A stretch of 25,930 nt of DNA. Source: Betaproteobacteria bacterium (lineage in GTDB: Bacteria > Pseudomonadota > Gammaproteobacteria > Burkholderiales > SG8-41). The translations under genes were made by a program, and so were the position numbers. How positions within the stretch are numbered: the stretch's first letter is position 1; each line of letters begins with the position of its first letter. Below are positions 1 through 7,818 of this stretch, piece after piece. The stretch spans positions 1 to 25,930 of the forward strand of contig JANXSE010000370.1 of NCBI GenBank assembly GCA_025356695.1, written 5' to 3'. The notes under the pieces are model-generated. The model worked only from the letters and a program-made list of their open reading frames with translations, was not told the origin of the DNA and did not search any database.

Positions 1-62
1 GCGCATTGCCATTAAAATACCGCCTGCACGCATTCTTCCCAATTCAATACAGGTCATCGCCC

Positions 63-1496
63 ATGTATCCAAACACGCTGCTTCACATCGACGGTCAATG
101 GTGCCCCGCGGCTTCCGGCCGCACGCTGCCGGTGGTCAACCCGGCCGACCACAAACAGATCGGTACCGTTGCCTATGCGCAAAAAAGCGACCTTGACCGC
201 GCATTGGATGCCGCGGAAAAAGGTTTCAAGACCTGGCGCAAAGTGTCGGCCTTTGAGCGCGGCAAGATCATGCGCAAAGCGGCGGACCTGTTCCGCGAGC
301 GTGCCGACACGGTCGCGGAATACATGACCTTTGAACAAGGCAAACCGGTCGGCGAAGCGAAACTGGAAGCGCTGGCGGGCGCCGACCTGATCGACTGGTT
401 CGCCGAAGAAGGCCGGCGCGCCTACGGCCGCGTGATTCCGGCACGTGCCGAAGGCATCTATCAGCTCGTGGTGAAGGAGCCAGTCGGCCCGGTGGCTGCG
501 TTTACGCCGTGGAACTTCCCGATCAACCAGGCCGTGCGCAAACTGTCGGCAGCACTGGCGACCGGATGCTCGATCATTCTGAAAGCCCCGGAAGAAACAC
601 CCGCTTCGCCGGCCGAACTGGTGCGCGCCTTCGTCGATGCCGGCGTGCCCGCCGGCGTGATCAATCTGGTCTACGGCAGCCCTGCGGAGATTTCCAGCTA
701 CCTGATACCGCACCCGGTCATCCGCAAAATTACCTTCACGGGCTCCACACCAGTCGGCAAACAACTGGCGGCGATGGCCGGCCAGCACATGAAGCGCGTA
801 ACCATGGAACTCGGCGGACACGCGCCAGTGATCATTTTCGACGACGCCGATATTGAACTCGCGGCAAAAACCATGACGTTCATGAAATATCGCAATGCAG
901 GCCAGGTCTGCGTCTCACCGACACGCTTTCTGGTGCAGGAAGGCGTCTACAAGCAGTTCGTCGAAAAATTCACCGAGGGCGCGAAGGCGGTCAAGGTCGG
1001 CGACGGCTTCGACCCCGCCACGAAGATGGCCACGCTGGCCAATCCGCGCCGGCAAAGTGCCATGGTCGCCAACGTCGAAGACGCGAAGAAACACGGCGGT
1101 AAACTTCAGACCGGCGGCTACCCGATCGGCGAAAAAGGCAATTTCTTTGAACCGACCGTGATTACAGAACTGCCGACCGATGCCATGGCCATGAACACCG
1201 AGCCCTTCGGCCCGCTCGCCATCATCAATCCGTTCAAGACCTTCGACGATGCGGTGAGCGAAGCGAACCGCCTGCCCTACGGTCTGGCCGCTTATGCGTG
1301 GACGAAATCCGCGAAAACGGCAAACGCGATCGCGTCACAGGTCGAGACCGGCATGATAACCATCAACCATCTCGGCTTTGCACTGCCCGAGGTGCCGTTC
1401 GGTGGCGTCAAGGATTCCGGTTACGGCTCGGAAGGCGGCGCCGATGCCATCGAGCCCTACCTCGTCGCAAAGTTCGTGACGCAGGCCGGCCTGTAA
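63..1496 (+). CDS. gabD: NAD(P)-dependent aldehyde dehydrogenase, succinate-semialdehyde dehydrogenase type
   Basis: Oxidises an aldehyde, probably succinate semialdehyde, to the acid with NAD(P)+ in the cytoplasm. The product is 477 residues, the usual ALDH length. Visible hallmarks are the TPWNFP segment with Asn151, Lys174 in the cofactor-binding strand (LKAPEETP), the FTGSTPVG turn (about 225-232), the general base Glu249 in MELGGH, and the nucleophile Cys283 in [10 protein letters not shown] prefer the ATG at 63 because it begins at the normal family N-terminus ([12 protein letters not shown]) with AGGT just upstream; the open frame extends back to base 6 but those 19 residues look non-coding. 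It is a single gene on + ending in a bidirectional terminator. The ALDH family assignment is firm. The exact substrate is inferred: alpha-ketoglutarate semialdehyde or another omega-semialdehyde is possible. Confidence 0.85.
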   Translation: MYPNTLLHIDGQWCPAASGRTLPVVNPADHKQIGTVAYAQKSDLDRALDAAEKGFKTWRKVSAFERGKIMRKAADLFRERADTVAEYMTFEQGKPVGEAKLEALAGADLIDWFAEEGRRAYGRVIPARAEGIYQLVVKEPVGPVAAFTPWNFPINQAVRKLSAALATGCSIILKAPEETPASPAELVRAFVDAGVPAGVINLVYGSPAEISSYLIPHPVIRKITFTGSTPVGKQLAAMAGQHMKRVTMELGGHAPVIIFDDADIELAAKTMTFMKYRNAGQVCVSPTRFLVQEGVYKQFVEKFTEGAKAVKVGDGFDPATKMATLANPRRQSAMVANVEDAKKHGGKLQTGGYPIGEKGNFFEPTVITELPTDAMAMNTEPFGPLAIINPFKTFDDAVSEANRLPYGLAAYAWTKSAKTANAIASQVETGMITINHLGFALPEVPFGGVKDSGYGSEGGADAIEPYLVAKFVTQAGL

Positions 1497-1635
1497 GCAA
1501 CGCGGCGGCGCAGATCCGGCGTGTGCTGTGCCGGTTCTGCACAACGGTCAGTCGTCGATGCGGCCGCCCGTGGCGAACAGGCTACCCGCACCGCCCAAAG
1601 AACTATTGAAAAAGACGGCGGCCGTGGCCCCCAAT

Positions 1636-1664
1636 AAAAACGCCACCCGCAGGTGGCGTTTTTT
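1636..1664. terminator. Bidirectional intrinsic terminator between gabD and efp
   Basis: A perfect 12-bp stem (AAAAACGCCACC at 1636-1647, GGTGGCGTTTTT at 1652-1663) encloses a 4-base loop. The stem is GC-rich at the loop side and flanked by an A-run on the left and a T-run on the right. It can therefore stop transcripts of the plus-strand dehydrogenase and of the convergent minus-strand efp. The rest of 1497-1682 holds nothing else I can support. Confidence 0.93.
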
Positions 1665-1682
1665 AAAGCGTCAGACCAGAGC

Positions 1683-2237
1683 CTAGACGCGGCGGCGATA
1701 TTCGCCGGTGCGGGTATCGATTTCAATCTTGTCGCCGGTCGAGCAGAACAGCGGCACCTGCACGATGAAACCGGTTTTCAGTTTCGCCGGTTTCAGCACC
1801 TTGCCCGAGGTGTCGCCGCGTACGGCCGGTTCGGTATATTCGATATCGCGTTCGAGCGATTGCGGAATAGCCACCGAGATCGGCTTCTCGTTGTAGAACA
1901 CGACCTCGCAGGTCATGCCTTCCTCAAGGTAGTTCAGCGCGTCGCCCATGTTTTCTTTGTCGATCTCGTGCTGGTTGTATTCCTCGTCCATGAATACATA
2001 GCTCGGATCGGCGTAATACGAGAACGTCACTTCCTTGCGGTCGAGGTTGACGACGTCGAATTTTTCGTCGGCGCGGTAAACACCCTCGGTCGGCGCATCC
2101 GTCAGGAGGTTGCGCATTTTCATTTTAACGACCGATGCATTACGGCCCGATTTCGAAAATTCGGCCTTCTGCACGACCATCGGTTCTTTGCCGAGCATGA
2201 TGACGTTGCCGGCCCTGATTTCCTGTGCGATTTTCAT
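1683..2237 (-). CDS. efp: Translation elongation factor P
   Basis: EF-P binds between the ribosomal P and E sites and relieves stalling at consecutive prolines. The 184-residue product has the normal length and the three-domain EF-P sequence, beginning [11 protein letters not shown]. The residue at the tip of domain I is Arg32 in the loop KSGRNAS, rather than the Lys that is beta-lysylated in E. coli. Arg32 is the form rhamnosylated by EarP, and earP lies immediately upstream on the same strand with a gap of only about 32 bases, so the two are probably co-transcribed. The start is supported by AGGG about 8 bases upstream. Transcription ends at the bidirectional terminator downstream. Confidence 0.97.
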   Translation of the reverse strand: MKIAQEIRAGNVIMLGKEPMVVQKAEFSKSGRNASVVKMKMRNLLTDAPTEGVYRADEKFDVVNLDRKEVTFSYYADPSYVFMDEEYNQHEIDKENMGDALNYLEEGMTCEVVFYNEKPISVAIPQSLERDIEYTEPAVRGDTSGKVLKPAKLKTGFIVQVPLFCSTGDKIEIDTRTGEYRRRV

Positions 2238-2269
2238 GATCTGCCCTGCTTGATTGGCGGAAAAGCGCG

Positions 2270-3415
2270 CTATTCTAGCCGATCTTCACAGAATTTAGCC
2301 AGATTGGCAGCAAGATCCCCGTTTTCAGTAATCTTGTCCGCCCAACGAGCCGCATTCGCAGAAAACGCGCCCAGGCGGCCCGCAAAAGCCGGCCACACTG
2401 CGCCACCATTGATCGACTGCCGGTTCCAGCCGTCAAACAGGGCGACCCAGGCCGCGCGATCGGCCCTATCCAGGCCATCCGTATAACGCGTCAGAAACGC
2501 CGCCGATTTGTCCAGATGAGCGTCGGCATCCTGTGGATAGGCTTGCCAGATCAACGGTCGCGCGGCAAGCTGCGCGCGCACAAAGGACTCCTCGCCGCGG
2601 ACGAAGTTCAGATCGCAGGACCACAGCAGGCGGTCATACTGATCAAGGTCAAGAAACGGAATCGCGTGCACGGTCAGTCGCCCGATGTCGGCACGGTTGC
2701 CGACCGCAATTTTGCGTGCGGCGACTTTTTCCACCTGCGCCAGCGCGTAACCTTCCGGCACGATGCAATGAAGGCCGCGCGGGTCGGCCGCCCACGCCGC
2801 AACCAATCCGGGCAGCGCGGCGTTTTCATAACAGAACAGGGAAATCCATGTCGCATCTGCACCGGCGCCCCCCAGACCGATCGACTGCCGAAACCTTGTC
2901 ATGACCTCGGCGTCCGTCTGAAATGCATTGCGCGCATCCAGCAGACCGTCTTCAATCAGCACACCGCCGGTCGCCTGAGTGAACCCCGGAAAGAAAAAAT
3001 ATTTGGTCAGTGGCAGCCGCGGATGCGGCGATGGCAAACCGTGATGTTCATCCACCCACGGTTCGGCGCTTAGATATTCGAGATTGATCCAGACCGGCAC
3101 CGGGCGCGATGCAGCCATCGCCTCAAGATAAGCATCTGGCAAACGCACGCCAAAGCCCTCGACCACAATCTGCGCCGGCACGACATCGGGAAACTGCGAC
3201 GTCCAGTGCAGCACGTCCACCGCACCGATTTTTTGCGCTGACATTGCAACATCGACTTCCGGCCGCAGCCGTTTAAAACTGCCGAGATCATCCACCCACA
3301 AGCGAACGTTCTGGCCGAGTCCATGCGACAGCCGTCGTGCCAGCCGCCAGCACACACCGATATCACCGAAGTTATCGACGACGGAACAAAAAATGTCCCA
3401 GCTGCGACGCGTCAA
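2270..3415 (-). CDS. earP: Protein-arginine rhamnosyltransferase EarP
   Basis: EarP transfers rhamnose from dTDP-L-rhamnose onto Arg32 of EF-P, activating it. The 381-residue protein is the usual length. Its N-terminus reads [19 protein letters not shown], the diagnostic EarP segment, with Asp14 and Asp18 matching the two conserved acidic residues near the acceptor arginine. Towards the C-terminus [13 protein letters not shown] followed by PLIWQ is the conserved nucleotide-sugar-binding region of this GT-B fold family. It directly precedes efp, whose residue 32 is arginine, so enzyme and substrate agree. The DUF2726 gene lies 24 bases upstream on the same strand. Family and function are firm from motif plus context. 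Confidence 0.96.
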   Translation of the reverse strand: MTRRSWDIFCSVVDNFGDIGVCWRLARRLSHGLGQNVRLWVDDLGSFKRLRPEVDVAMSAQKIGAVDVLHWTSQFPDVVPAQIVVEGFGVRLPDAYLEAMAASRPVPVWINLEYLSAEPWVDEHHGLPSPHPRLPLTKYFFFPGFTQATGGVLIEDGLLDARNAFQTDAEVMTRFRQSIGLGGAGADATWISLFCYENAALPGLVAAWAADPRGLHCIVPEGYALAQVEKVAARKIAVGNRADIGRLTVHAIPFLDLDQYDRLLWSCDLNFVRGEESFVRAQLAARPLIWQAYPQDADAHLDKSAAFLTRYTDGLDRADRAAWVALFDGWNRQSINGGAVWPAFAGRLGAFSANAARWADKITENGDLAANLAKFCEDRLE

Positions 3416-3439
3416 ATGAAGTACTCCATGCCTGCAACT

Positions 3440-4045
3440 TCAGGCGACTGACGGCGGGTCATCGCCGTAGACCAGCGCCCTGACCTGGTGATGGCGCGGC
3501 AGTGCGGCCGGATCGATAGTCACGATGCGTATGCCTGCCGCACTCAAGCAGGTTTCCGTGGCGCGGCGCATTTCCGCCGTCGAAGCATCGGTCGACGCAT
3601 AGAGCACCGCCGCAACAATCTCCAGTTGCTTGTTGCAGACGACGAAATCGACCATTGACTGCGACAATTTGCGGACACTCTGCTCACGCTCGAAACCGCG
3701 CAATGACGCGCCCGGCTCGACAACATCCGACAGCGCCTGGCGCGCGAAAATCTCGTGGTCCGGCAGGCCGGTGCGCAATAACAGGTACAACAAGGCATCG
3801 GCCTTCTCGAACAGGCGCGGCTTTTTGCAATACTTCTCTACCGCAACCGCAACGACCGGTTTGCCATCGGACACCGGCGCAGAGGCTTGTGGCGCATCCG
3901 GCGGACGGGGGATGCCTTTTGCACCGGAAATCAGCGCCTCGAGTTCCTTTGCGCGCGCGCTGACCGCCTGCTTTCTTTTTCTGCCATAGGCCCAAAAAAT
4001 GGCCGCCACCATCACGATCCAGAAAACCGCGACGAAAAACCACAT
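3440..4045 (-). CDS. DUF2726 domain protein with N-terminal membrane anchor
   Basis: The function is unknown. The 201-residue product starts with one hydrophobic helix (residues 2-19, WFFVAVFWIVMVAAIFWAY) followed at once by basic residues (GRKRKQ), so the rest is probably cytoplasmic. Residues 27-75 look low in order and rich in Ala and Pro. The region from about 77 to 185 matches the DUF2726 pattern: LFEKADALLYLLL, then VDFVVCNKQLEIVAAV, then a final strand GIRIVTID. DUF2726 is thought to share a restriction-endonuclease-like or topoisomerase-associated fold, and the D-F-V-V pattern fits such a core, but I see no complete nuclease motif. It sits 24 bases ahead of earP in the same minus-strand series. 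I recognise the family but cannot name a reaction. Confidence 0.8.
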   Translation of the reverse strand: MWFFVAVFWIVMVAAIFWAYGRKRKQAVSARAKELEALISGAKGIPRPPDAPQASAPVSDGKPVVAVAVEKYCKKPRLFEKADALLYLLLRTGLPDHEIFARQALSDVVEPGASLRGFEREQSVRKLSQSMVDFVVCNKQLEIVAAVLYASTDASTAEMRRATETCLSAAGIRIVTIDPAALPRHHQVRALVYGDDPPSVA

Positions 4046-4104
4046 GGCGATTCAGACGGCCACAGGCAAAAGAACGAACGCTGCGGGCGCCATGCGTGCT
4101 GCCT

Positions 4105-4632
4105 TCATTGCGCCCCGCAACCGCCTTCGCGGTCTTCAAGCGAGTCAACCAGTTGCCCGCTGGTCTGGCGCAAACGACGGCTCATCAACATGACGATTTT
4201 AAGCAGTATATTGACACTGAGCGACGGGCTCTCGCGAATGATGCGCACAAAATGTTCGCGTGTGAGAACCGCCCACGACGATGGCTCTGAACAAATGCAG
4301 GTTGCCGAACGCGGTTCGCCATCGACCAGCGCCATTTCACCAACGGTCTTGCCGGCATCAATCTGCGCAATACGCTTGCTGCCATAACTGCGATCCTGCT
4401 TGAAAAGTTCAGCGGCACCATCGACCAACAGGCACATGAAGCCACCACGATCCCCCTCGCGAAACATGATCGTGTTCGCCCCCACCTTGCGGATCTGCAC
4501 ATATTTGGCCAGCAACGCGATTTCGTTTTCGGGAAAATCACCGAAGAACTGGCTGCTGCGCAACACGGCGCAAAGCTGTTCGTGGCTGATTTCTACGCTG
4601 CCGTGTACTTTATGCGTTGACGATGCGGTCAT
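4105..4632 (-). CDS. Cyclic nucleotide-binding domain protein (Crp-like, no DNA-binding domain)
   Basis: This is a stand-alone cNMP-binding domain of 175 residues. Residues about 28-145 form the beta-roll: FFGDFPENEIALLA opens it, IMFREGD is the conserved beta-turn, and the phosphate-binding cassette is GEMALVDGEPRSAT at 98-111, with Glu99 and Arg108 in the positions that contact cyclic nucleotide in Crp and PKA regulatory domains. The C-terminus (about 135-165) is a helix and is too short for the winged HTH of Crp/FNR regulators, so it is not a transcription factor of that type. It is flanked by a small membrane protein (19 bases upstream) and the DUF2726 gene. Binding of cAMP or cGMP is inferred from the motif; the output partner is unknown. 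Confidence 0.85.
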   Translation of the reverse strand: MTASSTHKVHGSVEISHEQLCAVLRSSQFFGDFPENEIALLAKYVQIRKVGANTIMFREGDRGGFMCLLVDGAAELFKQDRSYGSKRIAQIDAGKTVGEMALVDGEPRSATCICSEPSSWAVLTREHFVRIIRESPSLSVNILLKIVMLMSRRLRQTSGQLVDSLEDREGGCGAQ

Positions 4633-4651
4633 ACGTCCGACCTGTTCCCGA

Positions 4652-4984
4652 TCAAGCCGGATTGGGCGAACCTGGCTGTGTACGATTGCGGCGGCGATCC
4701 AGCCACCACGCCAGTGCCGGCAACAGGATGAACGAGCCGGGCAACGCCAGCACGATCAGATACGGGCTGATGTTCGACAACCGGCGCAGATGGACCTGCA
4801 ACTCCGCCTTGTCCTCCGGGGTCCAGCACTGCTTGTTGCGCGACTTCATGAGCAAAGGCATCAGGCCCTTGACCTGCAGGATCTCGCTCAGCAGGTATTT
4901 CTTTTCGCGATCGGTGAGGTCGCGGATGCGCCGGAACGCGATGCCGCTGGCGACCCGGAATTCTTTGACGCGAAAGCGTGGCAT
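4652..4984 (-). CDS. Small membrane protein, weakly LETM1-like
   Basis: I do not recognise this gene firmly. The 110-residue product has an amphipathic, charged N-terminal two-thirds (DLTDREKKYLLSEILQ, with many Lys and Arg) and one hydrophobic segment at about 74-94 (YLIVLALPGSFILLPALAWW) followed by LDRRRNR. The pattern of a helical charged region followed by a Pro-containing membrane helix recalls LETM1-related proteins, but the likeness is slight and I would not transfer function. It lies between a yqjK-like gene (15 bases upstream) and the cNMP-binding protein (19 bases downstream), so it is probably co-transcribed with them. Confidence 0.65.
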   Translation of the reverse strand: MPRFRVKEFRVASGIAFRRIRDLTDREKKYLLSEILQVKGLMPLLMKSRNKQCWTPEDKAELQVHLRRLSNISPYLIVLALPGSFILLPALAWWLDRRRNRTQPGSPNPA

Positions 4985-4999
4985 TGGCGCGGCGCTCGG

Positions 5000-5287
5000 T
5001 CAGAAGCTGCCGCGACGACTGCGCAGCGTGTTCCAGACACGCCAGACGACCAGGGCACGCTGCCCCCACTTAAGCAGCCCGCGACGCTGCGCCACCATGA
5101 GCGCCGCAACCGACGCCCCGAGCGCCACCGGATGGCTGCGCAGATAGCGCATCAACTTCGCAATGCGGTCGGCGATACGGATCGGTGTGCCCAGCCCGCC
5201 GATGTGCATGGCGAGTTCAACGCGCTGCGTTTCGCACTGCGCGATCAACGCCTCGCGCCCGCGCAGCAGTTCTTCGGCACGGCTCAC
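5000..5287 (-). CDS. yqjK: YqjK-like protein
   Basis: This 95-residue protein is the third member of a yqjD-yqjE-yqjK set. It has a charged helical N-terminus (SRAEELLRGREALIAQCE), then a basic and moderately hydrophobic stretch around 50-75, ending RSRRGSF, as in YqjK-family proteins. The start is a GTG that overlaps the stop of yqjE in GTGA (5284-5287), which argues for translational coupling and fixes the start. The molecular role of YqjK is not established; its partners YqjD and YqjE are inner-membrane proteins, YqjD being linked in E. coli to ribosome association in stationary phase. The assignment rests on gene order together with weak sequence pattern. Confidence 0.75.
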   Translation of the reverse strand: MSRAEELLRGREALIAQCETQRVELAMHIGGLGTPIRIADRIAKLMRYLRSHPVALGASVAALMVAQRRGLLKWGQRALVVWRVWNTLRSRRGSF

Positions 5288-5682
5288 CGCGCCACCCGCT
5301 CGTGGTCTTTTTTCAGTTCACCGAGGGTCGCCGCGAAAGGACGCGGCTCCGCCGCGCCGCGGTTCTTCGCCGCCAGCAGCAACAGCGCGCCGGCCGCGAG
5401 ATACAGCAGCGCGAGACCGCCGATGGCGAGGAGGCGGTGATCGTCCCAGAACATGACGACCACCAGCAGAGTCAGCAATACTACGGCAAGCGCAAAGAAG
5501 ATTACGGCGAGCACCAGCAGCAATACCATCTGCCGCAGGCGCAGGCCTTCAACGGCCAGTTCGTTCGCAAACAGTTGCAGCCGCGTATAGGCGGCTGCAA
5601 CCAGCGTGGCCGTCAGCCCCTTGAGTGAACCGAGCAGCCCGCCCGCACGCGCTGATCCGGCCGCGGAATCTTCCCCGGCCAT
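5284..5682 (-). CDS. yqjE: YqjE / phage-holin-family membrane protein
   Basis: This is an inner-membrane protein of 132 residues. After a Gly/Ala-rich N-terminus there is an amphipathic helix (about 22-48, containing RLQLFANELAVEG), then two transmembrane helices at about 52-76 and 83-104, and a charged cytoplasmic tail. The pattern of LxLxxxELxxE followed by a two-helix hairpin is that of the YqjE/putative actinobacterial holin-X family (PF07332). It lies 4 bases after yqjD and overlaps yqjK by 4 bases, so the three are one translational unit. Despite the family name, nothing here indicates lysis or prophage. Confidence 0.85.
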   Translation of the reverse strand: MAGEDSAAGSARAGGLLGSLKGLTATLVAAAYTRLQLFANELAVEGLRLRQMVLLLVLAVIFFALAVVLLTLLVVVMFWDDHRLLAIGGLALLYLAAGALLLLAAKNRGAAEPRPFAATLGELKKDHERVAR

Positions 5683-5686
5683 CGGT

Positions 5687-5998
5687 TCAGCGACGTCCGA
5701 TCAGCAACCCGACGATCAGGCCGATGCCGGCACCGACGCCGACCGCGCGCCACGGATTCTCGTGCACGAAATCGTCAGTCGCACGCGCCGCCTGTTTGCT
5801 CGACTGGATGACCAGTTCTTCCGCATCGGCAAGCTTCACCTTCGCGCTGTGCAAATGATCCTGCAGGCGTTCTTTGGCGACCGCAGCCTTGTCGGCGGCA
5901 CCGCTGGCAAACGCCTTGAACAATTCTTCGACGTCGGCACCGATGATCTTCAGATCCTGCGCCAGTTTATCTTTGGTGTTGGTCAAATCCGCACTCAT
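5687..5998 (-). CDS. yqjD: DUF883 (YqjD/ElaB/YgaM) C-tail-anchored membrane protein
   Basis: The 103-residue protein has a long coiled, charged N-terminal region and one C-terminal hydrophobic helix, ENPWRAVGVGAGIGLIVGLL, ending in IGRR, which is the DUF883 signature. In E. coli the YqjD, ElaB and YgaM proteins are anchored by this C-terminal helix, bind ribosomes and are expressed in stationary phase under RpoS. The ATG at 5998 has GAGG 6 bases upstream. It is the first gene of the minus-strand series that ends in earP-efp. A hairpin with a T-run lies in its leader (see separate entry). Confidence 0.9.
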   Translation of the reverse strand: MSADLTNTKDKLAQDLKIIGADVEELFKAFASGAADKAAVAKERLQDHLHSAKVKLADAEELVIQSSKQAARATDDFVHENPWRAVGVGAGIGLIVGLLIGRR

Positions 5999-6021
5999 GT
6001 CAGCCTCTGTGGCAGTTGTGG

Positions 6022-6046
6022 AAAAATTGCCGGCTGCAAACCGGCA
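6022..6046 (-). promoter_or_regulatory. Terminator-like hairpin in the leader of yqjD
   Basis: Read on the minus strand, TGCCGG (6046-6041) and CCGGCA (6033-6028) form a 6-bp stem with a 7-base loop, followed by A and TTTTT (6026-6022). It lies about 24 bases before the yqjD start and no minus-strand gene precedes it, so it may be an attenuator or a leader structure. A weak -35/-10 pair (TTGCCC at 6086-6081, 17 bases, TAGCCT at 6063-6058) is the only promoter candidate I see upstream. Confidence 0.4.
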
Positions 6047-6215
6047 GGGGATTGATTAGGCTACCGATTTATTGCATTTTGGGCAAGCAGTTTGTCTTGT
6101 TTTTCAGCACGTTTTGATGCATGTCTAATGAACTATTGCGCGCCGCCACCATTCGCGCGCATCGCACCGTCTTCGTGCATGCCGGAGCCGCCCCCGAATG
6201 GCTGCAATTATGCGG

Positions 6216-6224
6216 TGCTATACT
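6216..6224 (+). promoter_or_regulatory. Extended -10 promoter of lemA
   Basis: TGC followed by TATACT (TATACT at 6219-6224) is an extended -10 element with five of six consensus bases. No good -35 is present at 16-18 bases, as is usual with extended -10 promoters. Transcription would start near 6231 and leave a leader of about 25 bases containing GGAG at 6244-6247 before the lemA ATG at 6256. This rules against the in-frame upstream start at 6121. Confidence 0.6.
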
Positions 6225-6255
6225 CGCCGCACTTTACGCCTGCCGGAGCGCATTC

Positions 6256-6828
6256 ATGACTGTATTTGCCACCATATTGCTGGTCTCCGCCGTCATCGTT
6301 GCAGTCTATCTGGTCATGATTTACAACAACTTGATCCAGGTGAAGCATGATGTCTCGAAGGCTTGGGCCAACATTGATGTCCTGCTCAAACAGCGGCACG
6401 ATGAACTGCCGAAACTGGTCGAGACCTGCAAGCAGTACATGAAATTCGAGCAGGACACCCTGCAAAAGGTCATCGATGCGCGTTCACGCGTATTTTCCGC
6501 GCGCGAATCGCAGGACATGCGCGCCCTCGGTTCAGCCGAGGCCGGACTGCGCGCCAGCGTCGGCAGCCTTTTTGCGGTTGCCGAGCAGTATCCGGACCTG
6601 AAAACCAACCAGACCTTCATGCAATTGCAGGCGCGCATTTCCGGCCTCGAAAACGCCATCGCCGACCGCCGTGAGTTTTACAACGAGACGGTCAACATCA
6701 ACAACGTGCGCATTGAACAGTTTCCCGACGTTTTCGTGGCACGCTTCTGCAACATGAAGCCTGCCCAACTGCTTGAATTCGACGCCGCTGAAAAAACCGA
6801 TGTCGATGTGAAGGATCTCTTCAAGTAG
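6256..6828 (+). CDS. lemA: LemA family protein
   Basis: LemA proteins are single-pass membrane proteins with a large helical domain; their molecular role is unsettled. This one has 190 residues: a transmembrane helix at about 4-22 (FATILLVSAVIVAVYLVMI), then the family signature YNNLIQVKHDVSKAWANIDVLLKQRHDELPKLV in its expected position, and a helical C-terminal domain containing ISGLENAIADRREFYNETV. The frame is open back to 6121, but the ATG at 6256 has GGAG 8 bases upstream, begins exactly at the membrane helix as in the family, and lies just downstream of an extended -10. The next gene encodes a GIDE-domain protein 7 bases on; lemA beside a GIDE gene is a recurrent pairing in proteobacteria. 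Confidence 0.92.
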   Translation: MTVFATILLVSAVIVAVYLVMIYNNLIQVKHDVSKAWANIDVLLKQRHDELPKLVETCKQYMKFEQDTLQKVIDARSRVFSARESQDMRALGSAEAGLRASVGSLFAVAEQYPDLKTNQTFMQLQARISGLENAIADRREFYNETVNINNVRIEQFPDVFVARFCNMKPAQLLEFDAAEKTDVDVKDLFK

Positions 6829-6835
6829 GGCCGCA

Positions 6836-7738
6836 TTGCGCGTGTCGGCAATGCAAATCACCTCCTCGGTCTTCAACGTCCGCAACTGGCTCAACGGCGG
6901 CGCGCATTTTTGCATCGTTGCGATTACCGCACAGTTCGACACGCCGGCGGCCTGGCCGTACGCACTGTTCGCGATGTCGGCGGTAAGCTTTGCCGCTTGG
7001 ATCGGCAATTACCGGCGCCTGCGCCGCATCACCGACACGCCGCTGTCGAACATCGCCTCCGCCGCGCAGGGCTACGTCGAAATCGCCGGCCGCGCCGAAG
7101 TACAGTCGGCGCCCATATTGTCGCGGCTGACCAGCCTGCCCTGCCTTTGGTACCAGTTCGAGATCCACGAAAAATCCGGCGACAACGACTGGACTCTACG
7201 CGACTCCGGCACCAGTGACGCGCCGTTCATCGTGCGCGACGCCACCGACGCCTGCGTTATCGACCCGCACGGCGCCGAAGTAGTGACCTCGCACGATGAA
7301 ACCTGGACCAGCGGCAACTATCGTTACATCGAACGCCTGTTGCTGCCACGCGAGCGCATCTACGGCCTTGGCGAATTCGCCACGGTCGGCGGTGCCAACA
7401 GCGCACTGGATGTCGAGGCGGACACCGGCGCACTGCTCGCCGAATGGAAGCGCAAACCGGCCGCATTACTGGAACGTTTTGATCTCGACAAAAACGGCGC
7501 CATCGACCTGAAAGAATGGGAACTGGCGCGGCGCCAGGCGCGGCGCGAAGTCGAAGCCGGCCATCGCGACATACGCGCCGGCAATGGCACCCACACGCTG
7601 TCCAAACCACGCGACGACCGGCTGTTTCTGCTGTCAAACTACCTGCCCGACCGTTTGCAATCAAGCTATACGCGCTGGGCCTGGGGACACGCCATAGTTT
7701 GCATCGGCGCGAGCGGCGCGGCGGTAGCGCTTTTTTAG
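6836..7738 (+). CDS. GIDE-domain (MULAN-like) membrane protein with an EF-hand
   Basis: This 300-residue protein has N-terminal hydrophobic segments (about 23-33 and 38-56), a GIDE-type domain of roughly 75-185 (GYVEIAGRAE, LPCLWYQFEI, YIERLLLPRERIYGLGEF), a soluble region, and a C-terminal hydrophobic helix (about 282-299). The GIDE domain is that of mitochondrial MULAN, but there is no RING finger, so ubiquitin ligase activity is not expected. Unusually, residues 216-227 (DLDKNGAIDLKE) form a canonical calcium-binding EF-hand loop: Asp1, Asp3, Asn5, Gly6, Ile8, Glu12. The start is uncertain: TTG at 6836 has AGGG 5 bases upstream, while the ATG at 6851 has no clear ribosome site. It is co-oriented with lemA and probably in its operon. 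Confidence 0.82.
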   Translation: MRVSAMQITSSVFNVRNWLNGGAHFCIVAITAQFDTPAAWPYALFAMSAVSFAAWIGNYRRLRRITDTPLSNIASAAQGYVEIAGRAEVQSAPILSRLTSLPCLWYQFEIHEKSGDNDWTLRDSGTSDAPFIVRDATDACVIDPHGAEVVTSHDETWTSGNYRYIERLLLPRERIYGLGEFATVGGANSALDVEADTGALLAEWKRKPAALLERFDLDKNGAIDLKEWELARRQARREVEAGHRDIRAGNGTHTLSKPRDDRLFLLSNYLPDRLQSSYTRWAWGHAIVCIGASGAAVALF

Positions 7739-7772
7739 TTTCAAACCATGCAACAATGCGGGTTGACGCTGG

Positions 7773-7795
7773 AAAACGCGGTCCGCGCTTTCCGT
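7773..7795. other. Inverted repeat between the GIDE gene and the hydrolase gene
   Basis: GGAAAACGCG (7773-7782) and CGCGCTTTCC (7786-7795) pair at nine of ten positions around a 3-base loop. No T-run follows on either strand, so it is not a classic terminator. It could be an RNA-processing or stability element between two co-transcribed genes. Confidence 0.35.
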
Positions 7796-7818
7796 GTTTC
7801 ACCGGGAACGAATACCAC

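Noticed and set aside
4400..5440. A 346-codon open frame on + opposite the cNMP protein, small membrane protein and yqjK
   Set aside because: Opposes several tightly packed genes with good overlaps and ribosome sites; low-complexity composition and no motif.
5284..5682. Prophage holin, suggested by the family name
   Set aside because: Gene order yqjD-yqjE-yqjK and the absence of any phage gene show a housekeeping membrane protein.
6121..6255. N-terminal extension of lemA from 6121
   Set aside because: It lies upstream of the extended -10 promoter and before the normal LemA membrane helix; the ATG at 6256 has its own GGAG.
7516..7818. Long N-terminal extension of the alpha/beta hydrolase
   Set aside because: It overlaps the GIDE gene in another frame and is Arg-rich; the hydrolase fold begins after 7819.
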